Shown here: piece by piece, positions 36,401-44,483 of the stretch
Layout: each line of letters opens with the position of its first letter
How positions within the stretch are numbered: the stretch's first letter is position 1
From: Arctopsyche grandis
Lineage: Eukaryota; Arthropoda; Insecta; Trichoptera; Hydropsychidae
Length of the DNA: 64,000 nucleotides
Direction of reading: 5' to 3'
NCBI RefSeq assembly: GCF_051622035.1
Contig: NC_135362.1
Location: 13,147,501-13,211,500 of the forward strand
Notes under the pieces: model-generated
Database searches by the model: none
The model's input: the letters and a program-made list of their open reading frames with translations, nothing else
What the model was told of the DNA's origin: nothing
Translations under genes and position numbers: made by a program

Positions 36401-39400
36401 AATACTGTTAATTTGCTTCATTATACTGATAAGCATTTGCTCGTCGTTTTTCAATTGTATAGCGAAGAGTTCAGGTCCATCTTTGGCGTACGAAATGTGC
36501 ACTTCATGTTGAGAGCCGACCTCAAGCAATCGGCTATTGTACGTGGAGTCAGTAGTGCTGGGCGAGCGACTCGATCGATCTTCGGGCTTGTTGAGAGGTC
36601 TCGGCGCCGGCAAACTGGTGGTGCGGTTTAATTTAGACGTAGGAGTTCGTTGTGGCTCTTCGGGCACGTTGTTCTCGAGCAGGTATACTTGCTGGCGCGC
36701 ATCCACGGACATGCATATGTTGGACTTTATCAGATAATCGGATAAGTCTTCATTTTCGTAGCGCACGCTGGCAAAGGACTGGTCTCCAGCCCTCATTTCG
36801 ACGTGACAAACCACCTGTTTGAGAAATAGAATTGTTAATAATGTGAAAAATAAATCATATCGTCGAATTTATCGATTTAGGAATAAACATAATGAACATT
36901 GCACAATTCTATATTGTGTAATGTGCATATTTGTTCTTACATTTCAAATGGGGTAATTGAGTAGAAAACTCTAATCCAGTTTAGAATGGGTAGGATTTAA
37001 CGGTGCATTTAAAAAAAATAGCTTTTCATAAGAGAAATTGCGCATTAAGTAAATTTATTTCTGTTAAATAAAAATGTTACATAGAGCAATATTATATTTG
37101 TAGTATGAAGTAAAAAAATGTTTCGATCATTAAAAAGTGCAGTTAATGGTAGAATTGAAGAACTCCCAGGATCATAACTACAAAATATTTGCAGTTAAAT
37201 TCACAAATTCTTAATTCAAAGTTATTAACCTTTCCACCGCGTACGACTACTATACATGTCCTAGCGAACATGCCCTCAGCGCGTGAGACACGCATAGATG
37301 TCTTGGAAGTTCCAACCTGTATAAGAGCCGTCTATTGTGTTAAAATTTTATAACTTGGTTGAAAATATTACTAAATGTATACTTTACCAAATTCAATAGA
37401 TGGCAGTAGTCAAAAAAAATTCAATATAGGCTAAAATAATTTATAAAATATTACAACCTATATTTATAGTCGAAAACGCGATAACAAAATCCGCAAAAAA
37501 GCAGCCGCGTACAGGGCATGTTCGCTAAATTTGATGACGCGGGCAAAGGGTTAATATTAAACAACAATTATACACAGTGGACCAACTTGGACGGTTGCCG
37601 GTTAAGACGTTACCGATCCTTTGTGCGAGATCTTTAATGCGCATTTCATTCATTTTAGATTGCTTTATATTTTTGCTGTTGTAAAAGTAGCTTATTAAAA
37701 GCCCGCACTTGATGAGTTATTAAAACACATAATTTTTTCTATTGCTGTTTTTTTTAGTATGGGAATATACATAAGTTAGAATACCACGAAATTGAAATGT
37801 ATTTGAAAATTGAAATTTTGAAACCCAAGTCTTACGAGAGATGAGGATTAAGGAGAGCTGAAGTAACGGGTGGGACCAGATGAAGAGAGCTGTGGACAAG
37901 TATTACTTTTTAAAGGTATGGAACAACAATAACATTGTTCTATTTGGAAACTATTGAATATTTTTACTCTTAGTAATATGTACATTTATATGTTGTACAA
38001 AATATGACGTTTTATTTTTCATAAAACATTTTTTACATGTGGCCATTTTTTTTTTTTTTTTGAGTAAGGATCGTTTGAATATGTTAACTCAAGTTGATGC
38101 CTTGGAATGCATCCAGGTTAGAATCTTAGCGTAGTTAGCTCAAAGTTCTTATATGTTACTTTTCAGAAACATTTTATTCATAATGTCATACGTCAATTTG
38201 TAAATTGAAAATCTGCTCGAAAAACGGCAAAATAAAAGTTTCAATGGAATATATAGGATCATAATCTTTATGGTCTGGATATAGATAGCCATGTGAATTT
38301 CATCATTAAGGCAACTTTTATGACTTGTTGATATCGGCTGGTTTGAGAAACTGGCGGATAAGTTCTTCAATAAGGCTTGGCGAGCTTGAAAAAATAAATT
38401 CCTTTCAGTTTATTACAAAACCATTCTTTTTAAAAAAAAAGGTACTTGTTCACTAGTTGGGCTCACGTTTCGCGCGCAAATACTGACCTTAACACTTGAG
38501 ACATCTGTTGACAGAAATAGTCGAAACAGGGTGTTGCAATCGAGCGTAATAGCACTGTTCGACAAATGACGACTTTTAAAATGTTTCAGAGACGGGATAT
38601 GACTTTTCTTATAGATCTATGCCCAGTGAACACGAATCTGGTAATAAAAAGTGTTGATTGGCTCGAGATTCGGAGATATGTGTTTTTTAAATCGCGCGAT
38701 TTTTCTATATCTTGGTGTTGTTCGGTCGATTTCTCAAAAGCTGTTAATTTTCTGTTCAAAATGAATACGTAATTTTGACTTTTGATTTGAACTGGACGAC
38801 TACTTAGAAAGATTTGAAAGTTGAAAAGTACTACAAATGAAAGATAAAATACCCGACTGTAGATTCCAATATTCATTTTGAACAGAAAATTAACAGATTT
38901 TGAGAAATCGACCGAACAACGCCAAGATATAGAAAAATCGCGCGATTTAAAAACACATATATCTCCGAATCTCGAGCCAATCAACACTTTTTATTACCAG
39001 ATTCGTGTTCAATGGTCATAGATCTATAAGAAAAGACATATCTCGTCTCTGAAACATTTTTCGTGTCGAACAGTGTAATTGGCTTTTGAGCGCGAAGCGT
39101 GAGCCTAACTAATGAGCGAGTACCAAAAAAAGAACCCAGGTTAAATTATCCAAATTAAAATAGACAAATATAAAACGGAAGATAGGGAAAAACTTAAAAA
39201 ATTGTGCAATATAATCTTTATAGTCTGGATATAGATAACCATGTAAATTTCATCATTAAGGCAAATTTTATGACCATTGTTGATATCGGCTGGTTTGAGA
39301 AACTGGCGGTTAAGTTCTTCAATAAGGCTTGGCGAGCTTGAAAAATAAATTCCTATCAGTTTATCACAAAACCATTCTTTTAAAAAAAAAAGTACTTCAC

Positions 39401-40567
39401 GTTTCGCGCGTGAATACTCATTTTGACACTTGAGACATCTGTTGACAGAAATAGTCAAACGCGGTGTTGCAATGAGCGCGAAGCGTGAGCCTAACTAATG
39501 AACGAGTATCAAAAAAAGAACCCAGGTTAAATTATCCAAATTAAAATAGACAAATATAAAACGGAAGATAGGGAAAAACATAAAAAAATTGTGCAATACA
39601 ATCTTTATAGTCTGGATATAGATAGCCATGTGGATTTCATCATTAAGGCAACTTTTATGACCATTGTTGATATCGGCTGGTTTGAGCAACTGGCGGTTAA
39701 GTTCTTCAATAAGGCTTGGCGAGCTTGAAAAATAAATTCCTATCAATTTATCACAAAACCATTCTTTAAAAAAAAAAATACTTCACGTTTCGCGCGCGAA
39801 TACTCATTTTGACACTTGAGACATCTGTTGACAGAAATAGTCAAACACGGTGTTGCAATGAGCGCGAAGCGTGAGCCTAACTAATGAACGAGTATCAAAA
39901 AAAGAACCCAGGTTAAATTATCCAAATTAAAATAGACAAATATAAAACGGAAGGTCAATATAAGACAAATATAAAAAGAAAAGTTTAAAAAAATTGTGCA
40001 ATATAACCTATAAACGTTATCTTTGATAAGACATTCGAGGCAATCGAGGAGAATAGATAGTCTCACCTCTCGTCCGACGAGGAAATCCCTCAGACAAGAC
40101 ATGGCGTTCATTTCCCAGGCGCGCTGAGGGTGAGCCACCCTGCTGACGAAGACGTCGACGACCTGAGGGGGGACTCTGTTGATCAAGTCGGTGGCCGAAT
40201 CCATCAGCCGCAACTCGGACACGTCGGCCGCGCAGTCCGTGCCTTCGTCGATGAGCCGCACCTTGAGGGGGGACACGCTGAGGATTGCCGCGCGCCGCAG
40301 CTCGCGCCCCCGCATCAGCCCCACCACCTGCCGCGGCTTCAGCTGGCGCGCGCTCGGCGCACTCGTCGTCGTGAGGCGCGGCGCCATCTCGGCCAGCAGC
40401 CCCTCCAGCTGGCGGGCGCTGCGCGTCGAGTACAGCCCGCTCAGCCGCAGCAGCGCCCCTTCGCCGCTCACCTGCGTGATCACCAGCTGCAGCTCGCCGC
40501 CTTCGCCCCCTCCCGCTGCCCCTCCTGCCGCACCCGCGCCCGCGCCCCCGCCCCCGCCCGGCCACAT
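27490..40567 (-). CDS. tud: Tudor / TDRD6-like multi-Tudor germ-granule protein
   Basis: Scaffold whose extended Tudor domains bind symmetrically dimethylated arginines on Piwi-family proteins in germ granules (known for the family). Nine exons join in frame: 40567-40067, 36814-35399, 34099-33711, 33477-33307, 31845-31103, 31023-30902, 30811-30660, 30582-30350 and 30275-27490; about 2170 aa. Tudor cores, roughly: 1 at 80-120 (LMRGRELRRAAIL, degenerate), 2 at 317-360 (VDFGMTELV), 3 at 505-547 (WYRAQV...YVDYGNE), 4 at 940-977 (FRAEII...VDFGN), a degenerate fifth (VIVFVDEICDNR) over small exons, then four in the last exon (IDYGN, TDFGN, MDYGN, IDYGT). The C-terminal about 230 residues are acidic and Ser/Thr-rich. 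Exon 3 encodes six 8-residue repeats. The start MWPGGGGG is preceded by an in-frame stop. It is somewhat shorter than fly Tudor (about 2500 aa). Confidence 0.93.
31860..33300. other. Tudor intron 4, AT-rich
   Basis: The 1.46-kb intron between the exons at 31845 and 33307. It contains two similar short stretches, near 32080-32115 and 32620-32675 in inverted orientation (around CGAATATAACAATGATTTTTG / CATTGTCATATTCG), probably the ends of a small MITE. Otherwise I see nothing. Confidence 0.4.
33728..33871 (-). repeat. Coding 24-bp tandem repeat in the Tudor gene
   Basis: Six in-frame 24-bp units encode variants of RPKYDNEH (QPKYDNEM, RPKYENEH, RPKYDNEH, RPKYDNEQ, RPRYDNDQ, RPRYDNDN). They form a low-complexity, charged, Tyr- and Asn-rich linker between the third and fourth Tudor domains. 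The units are nearly identical at the DNA level, so the number may vary between alleles. Confidence 0.9.
34148..34388. mobile_element. MITE (family D), second copy, in a Tudor intron
   Basis: Starts CATTGATGTATAATACACTA followed by GATGGGCCCAGACGTG and ends CACGTGAGGGCGGATCTAGT. The interior is the reverse complement of the copy at 18987-19214 (CACTAACTGAGGGGTGCGGG; CCTACCTACCTACTAAGAGA). About 240 bp, no coding sequence. Confidence 0.7.
34790..35100 (+). mobile_element. tRNA-derived SINE, best-preserved copy, in a Tudor intron
   Basis: Head with box A-like CAGCATAGCTCGGTGGTTGC and box B-like GTTCCCGGGTTCGAGCCC. The body follows (ATTTATTCGGAAGTATTTCT, GTGCTGCTGGTCAGA), then the family tail GTCGATCGTTTCCTATC...TTTCATTGTTGAAACGGTTC. 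It matches the inverted copy at 59330-59585 almost end to end, which defines a unit of about 260-300 bp. Confidence 0.8.
37229..37550. mobile_element. piggyBac-type MITE with TTAA duplication, in Tudor intron 1
   Basis: A 322-bp element between TTAA sites at 37225-37228 and 37551-37554. The ends are CCTTTCCACCGCGTAC... and ...GACGCGGGCAAAGGG (inverted CCCTTTGCCCGCGTC), with an inner inverted pair ACATGTCCTAGCGAACATGCCC / GGGCATGTTCGCTAA. TTAA duplication and CCYTT-type ends are diagnostic of piggyBac. No open frame. Confidence 0.8.
38230..39965. repeat. 386-bp tandem array in Tudor intron 1
   Basis: Units recur with a period of 386 bp: GAACCCAGGTTAAATTATCC begins at about 39132, 39518 and 39904. 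Each unit contains GATATCGGCTGGTTTGAG, GGCTTGGCGAGCTTGAA, ACGTTTCGCGCG, CATCTGTTGACAGAAATAGT and GCGCGAAGCGTGAGCCTAAC. A first unit (about 38230-38540 plus 39090-39130) is interrupted by an inverted repeat. The last unit is partial, ending at about 39965, about 100 bp before Tudor exon 1. Confidence 0.85.
38551..39075. mobile_element. Foldback element interrupting the tandem array
   Basis: Inverted arms at about 38551-38769 and 38872-39075. The left arm reads CACTGTTCGACA...GTTTCAGAGACG...TTGGCTCGAGATTCGGAGAT...TTCTGTTCAAAATGAATA; the right arm is its reverse complement with about 5% differences. The loop is about 100 bp. It sits inside the first 386-bp unit, between GTGTTGCAAT and GAGCGCGAAGCG. 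Confidence 0.8.
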
Positions 40568-40720
40568 TTCGGCGAAGATGTGTTTCCTGACGACGTTTCA
40601 GACGGCGGGAAACTCGAAGCCGGCGATTGCGGAGACCCCTCTCGACCAGCGCACGCACGCCTTCACTGTCGACAGGTCATCGCGTGGGAAACCACGTGCA
40701 TGATCTCATCGGTGTGGCCA
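40568..40720 (-). promoter_or_regulatory. Tudor 5' UTR / promoter region, GC-rich
   Basis: Upstream of the MWPGGGGG start the GC-rich segment continues to about 40690 and then drops into AT-rich sequence. An in-frame TGA lies 11 codons before the ATG. No TATA box is visible, so a CpG-type, TATA-less promoter is likely. Confidence 0.4.
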
Positions 40721-40950
40721 TTCGTAAATTCAATATCTGTGTATACGCATTGTTTTTAATAAATACGTGCTTTTTGAATTGGATGCTATTTGCATCATCT
40801 GAACTTGCCGTAATAGCCAAAGATGATTATCTGAACTTGGAAAATGCTCCGTTAAATGTTCCAAACGAGGAATGCACCCTCAAATTTCAAACAGACCTGT
40901 GAATTTTTTTTGCACAATATGAAAAGATATGTAAAGAACTAACTTGTTCG

Positions 40951-41313
40951 TTGTGGATGTGGGTCTATAGGCGTATGCTAAAGATTCCGTGGACCAAAAA
41001 GATATCGAACGAAGCTGTCCTCGGCATGATGGGGAGAGGCGGGGAACTTGTTTCTGTCATCAAGCGGAGAAAGATGGAGTACCTCGGACACATGATACGG
41101 GGTCCAAAATACGAATTTCTCCGTTTGATAACCATGGGGAAAATAGAAGGAAAAAAATGGATTGGCAGGAAAAAGTTATCTTGGCTTCGAAACGTGCGCA
41201 TGTGGACCGATATGAGCGCCGAAGAGCTATTCCGAACCGCTGAAGACCGATGCGGATATATTCAAATAATCGACGAGGAGGTCGCCAACGTCCGGATGCG
41301 GACAAGGCATTAA
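40951..41313 (+). pseudogene. Non-LTR retrotransposon ORF2 C-terminus (RTE-like), 5'-truncated
   Basis: An uninterrupted 120-codon frame reads MWVYRRMLKIPWTKKISNEA, then IKRRKMEYLGHMIRGPKYEF, then GRKKLSWLRNVRMWTDMSAE, with a stop after NVRMRTRH. This is the region downstream of the reverse-transcriptase core in RTE-like elements. The RT and endonuclease are absent, so it is a 5'-truncated insertion. It is the youngest-looking copy in the window; a scrap at 24600-24745 is the same family. Confidence 0.8.
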
Positions 41314-41337
41314 CAAGAAGAAGAACTTGTTCGTGAC

Positions 41338-41591
41338 GGTTCGGTGATTACTAGTCAAATGTGAACCAGTCACAGGACAACCGGTCGCTCTAGATCGGTC
41401 ACACGTGATCACCCGTCACACTAAAACTGGTCACGAGAAAACTGGTCACACCCTAAAACTGGTCACGAGAAAACTGGTCACACCCTAAAATCGGTCAACC
41501 AGTTTTAGTGTGACGGGTGATCACGTGGGACCGATCTAAAGCGACCGGTTGTCCTGTGACTGGTTCACATATGACTAGTAGTCCGTTTACC
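41338..41591. mobile_element. Foldback MITE (family B), second full copy
   Basis: 254 bp, starting GGTTCGGTGATTACTAGT and ending ACTAGTAGTCCGTTTACC, with the same GATCACGTG-centred arms as the copy at 16664. An extra AAACTGGTCACGAGAAAACT repeat unit sits near the centre. It is flanked by a perfect 9-bp repeat GTTCGTGAC (41329-41337 and 41592-41600). Confidence 0.85.
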
Positions 41592-41887
41592 GTTCGTGAC
41601 CTGGTGATATCTTTAGTATTTAAATAATGCGCTCGTTGATTTTCAATAAGCCTATAACTATGCAATCCGATTATTCCAAACTAACCACCACATGTAAACT
41701 GTGAAATTACGTGAATTTATAACACAATGTGGTCTAATAATTGATTAATTTGATTTGAAAAAAATTTTGACTCTTTTTTTTTAAATTTTGAATATATAAT
41801 TTTTGAAAATTATATATTTTTCTTTTCCTAAAAGATCCACCTTGCACCAAAAAATTTTCTTGCATGAAATATTTAAATTTTATTTTA

Positions 41888-42000
41888 CTGTAAATCCTTT
41901 GAATGCTAACCAACGCCGATCGGCGTTTTGCTGACAAGTCCATAGGCAAGCAAAACACCGATAGGCGTTGTAAATTTTGCATGTAAATTTTGTAAATAAA
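41888..42000. mobile_element. piggyBac-type terminus, isolated
   Basis: CCTTTGAATGCTAACCAACG followed by CCGATCGGCGTTTTGC and a second inverted motif ACACCGATAGGCGTTG. A mirror-image end (...GCATTCAAAGGGTTAA) occurs at 46518-46597. Whether these are the two ends of one scattered element is unknown. Confidence 0.45.
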
Positions 42001-42492
42001 CAAGAATGTTAAGTCTTTAAAGGTATCATTTAAAAAAATTGCATTCAAATAGGTCGTGTGATCCGTTTCATTCATTTGTTAACGTTTATAAAGACTTACA
42101 CCTGAATACAAGCTTACACCTGAATTTCTGAATTTATAACCATAGCAGAATTACCCGATGGAAAGCCTTAGCTGCTGAATATTTTAGATTATGACTTGAA
42201 ATTAAGATTTTGGGCATTACATTTTAACAACAATGAAGAAGATGGAACTAATTTTGGAAAAATATATTTATTAATTGACTTATTTGGTTTATTTTATATT
42301 GTTGCAAGATATATTAGAGAGTCTAAACACACCTTTAAAAAACATGAAATCTCTGCCAGTAGTTATCTAGGGTAGTGATCTACGGTTTGTTACAATTTAT
42401 ATACCTGCTTCCTATTGGATTTCAAAATAATTCTAGTTGGAAATGGTGAAATTTTCAGCGTGGCGGGCTTTCAACAGAAAAGACATCTTTAC

Positions 42493-43554
42493 TTAACCCG
42501 TTGGGTGCTAACGACACGCCTGTCGTGTTCACAAAATTTCAGTAGGCGCGCGCGACTAACCGAGCGCGCTTTGTCCCTTTCCAACAGAAAGGTTAAAAAA
42601 AAAAATACGCACTTGCTGTAGTAACGCGAGAAGCATTCAATTTTTTCGCCTAAAGGTCTCTATACACTCTCTATTTTAAATTTTATATAATGTTATTTAC
42701 TGTTTATTTTTTAACTTATTCAAAAAATATAGATGTTTTGGTGATCATATTTTTATACAAAAAGCTTAGTAAATATTACTTTTAGTAAATGTAAGTGAAT
42801 ATACTAAAATGTCTAATGGCTGATCCAAATACGATGCTATCACTTTATATGTAAAAATGCCAATTTTTTTTCGATTTACCTGCTATCACGATAATGGTGA
42901 GTCGATTCCTGGAAAACATCATGTAATATCTTTTAGCAATTGTGGACTTTTACGCTACCTTTTAAGGAACTTAATAAGGGAAAAACCACAAGTTCCTTTT
43001 TTACGGGATATCATATGAAAAGTACATTCAGTCTTAGCTCAACTGTTGTTTGAGACTTCACGACTTGACTTACGTATCTACTTAATTTTCCGCTACACAT
43101 TTACAACCTGGAGCGTCTTAGAGAGTGTGGATTCATCTTAGAGAGTGCAGATTTTGAATAAATTTATGTATATAATTTCGAGTATACAAATCGAGTAAAC
43201 ATTCGAGTGTTGTTACTATTATTTTTTTTTATAACGTTTTAGTATGGAGAATATGTATGACACTGATGTTGAGTATGGAACAGAGAGTGAATACGAAATC
43301 GACAGCGAATTGGAGTCTGATAGCGATAGCGATAACGACGAAAATGTCGCTCCTTGTAATATTTCCAGAAGTTTTTTTTACGAAAATAATGAATAAATAT
43401 AGGTACTGTATAGCGTGCTTTATGCAAGATGCAGGTAGACGCGCCTTCCAAGAACCTCCACATTGTCAAAACATTTGTGAGACAGAGCTATTTTATAAAA
43501 TATCAACATAGCATGGATTCTAGCTCAGCATTAAAAATGTTAAAGGGTTACTTT
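42493..43554 (+). mobile_element. Internally deleted piggyBac-type element
   Basis: Starts at TTAA (42493-42496) followed by CCCGTTGGGTGCTAACG and appears to end near ...AAAGGGTTA (about 43554). Within it an ATG near 43243 opens an acidic N-terminal piece, MENMYDTDVEYGTESEYEID then SELESDSDSDNDENV, in the style of piggyBac transposase. After a frame change, a cysteine-bearing piece, YRYCIACF...HCQNICETELFY, ends in a stop. It recalls the C-terminal Cys-rich domain. The catalytic core is gone. The left end is firm; the right end and family call rest on motif style. Confidence 0.55.
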
Positions 43555-43639
43555 AATTTTAATAATTCATTTTAATTTTTATTAAATTAATTTAATTTTA
43601 ATAAATTAATTTAATTTTCCTATTGCTGTTTTATATTGT

Positions 43640-43880
43640 TTACTAATGGTTTTACCCGACTTCACTTGGTAATTGTAATATAAACAGCTTAAACATGGCA
43701 AAATAATTAATTTTCTTTTTTATTAAATTTATTTGAATCGCAAATAAATTATATTCAACGATGCCCGTATTGACATCATAAAAACTTAGATTTTTTTTTC
43801 GAAGTTCCCAACAAACGAAGTTCGAAGTTCCCTTACACACATAGTTACATACAAAGTCTCTTTCAATATTATATATTAGA
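43640..43880. repeat. Repeat related to 54195-54400
   Basis: Shares GGTTTTACCCG(G/A)CTTC, TTGTAATATAAAC(A/C)GCTTAAACATG and TACAAAGTCTCTTTC...ATTATATATTAG with 54195-54400. Parts also match 52225-52275. Class unknown, non-coding. Confidence 0.5.
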
Positions 43881-43888
43881 TATATAGG

Positions 43889-44104
43889 CAGTGCCGGCCT
43901 TACACCCATGGCGCCCTTGGGCAATTTTTTTAAAACACCCTTAGAAAAAAAATTCGCCTATGGCGCTCTAATCTAAAAATTTGTATGGCTTTTGGCGCTC
44001 TAATTTTAAAATTTAAAGCGCCTTTGACGCATCAAGCGGCGCCCTAACTTATTTGGCACCTTCGGGCGCCGCCCAACCTTGCCCCCCCCCTAAAACCGGA
44101 ACTG
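43889..44104. mobile_element. hAT-type MITE with perfect 8-bp target duplication
   Basis: 216 bp with ends CAGTGCCGGCC and ACCGGAACTG (inverted CAGTTCCGG). It is flanked by an exact 8-bp repeat TATATAGG at 43881-43888 and 44105-44112. An 8-bp duplication plus CAG...CTG ends defines hAT. The interior is low complexity (GGCGCTCTAA and GGGCGCCG blocks) without coding capacity. The intact duplication suggests a fairly recent insertion. Confidence 0.9.
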
Positions 44105-44483
44105 TATATAGGTAGGTAGGTAGTTTTTAATTATGTATAATGCACCCGATGAAAATTTCATCGGGTCTATCGCAAGTTCCAAATAAAATAAAATTTGCTA
44201 TTGTTTAATTTCTTCGTGAGTCAAAAAATTAACCCACGGGACAACGAAGCCCTGGTTTTGAATATGTGTAAAAATTGCAACTAGAATCTAATTGGATTAC
44301 ATCGGATCGAAAAAAATATGTTGACATGACATGACATATGTACATCCACGCTATGGCCGTACACGTACACGTAGGGGCCAGTGTATACATGTTGGGATCC
44401 AGTTGACAGTTGAACCTTCAGTCGACGTGCGTTCGTAGTCGAGTGTGGTGCGGCAAGGCTTCGCAGTGGCGGCGAGCGACGAG

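Noticed and set aside
40130-40759. Long plus-strand open frames (209 and 174 codons) over the Tudor first exon
   Set aside because: They are antisense shadows of a GC-rich coding exon; composition keeps all frames open and the proteins are compositionally biased with no recognisable domain.
40627-40902. 91-codon plus-strand frame between the Tudor promoter and a retrotransposon tail
   Set aside because: Begins inside the Tudor 5' leader on the opposite strand and shows no known domain or conserved neighbour; not supported as a gene.
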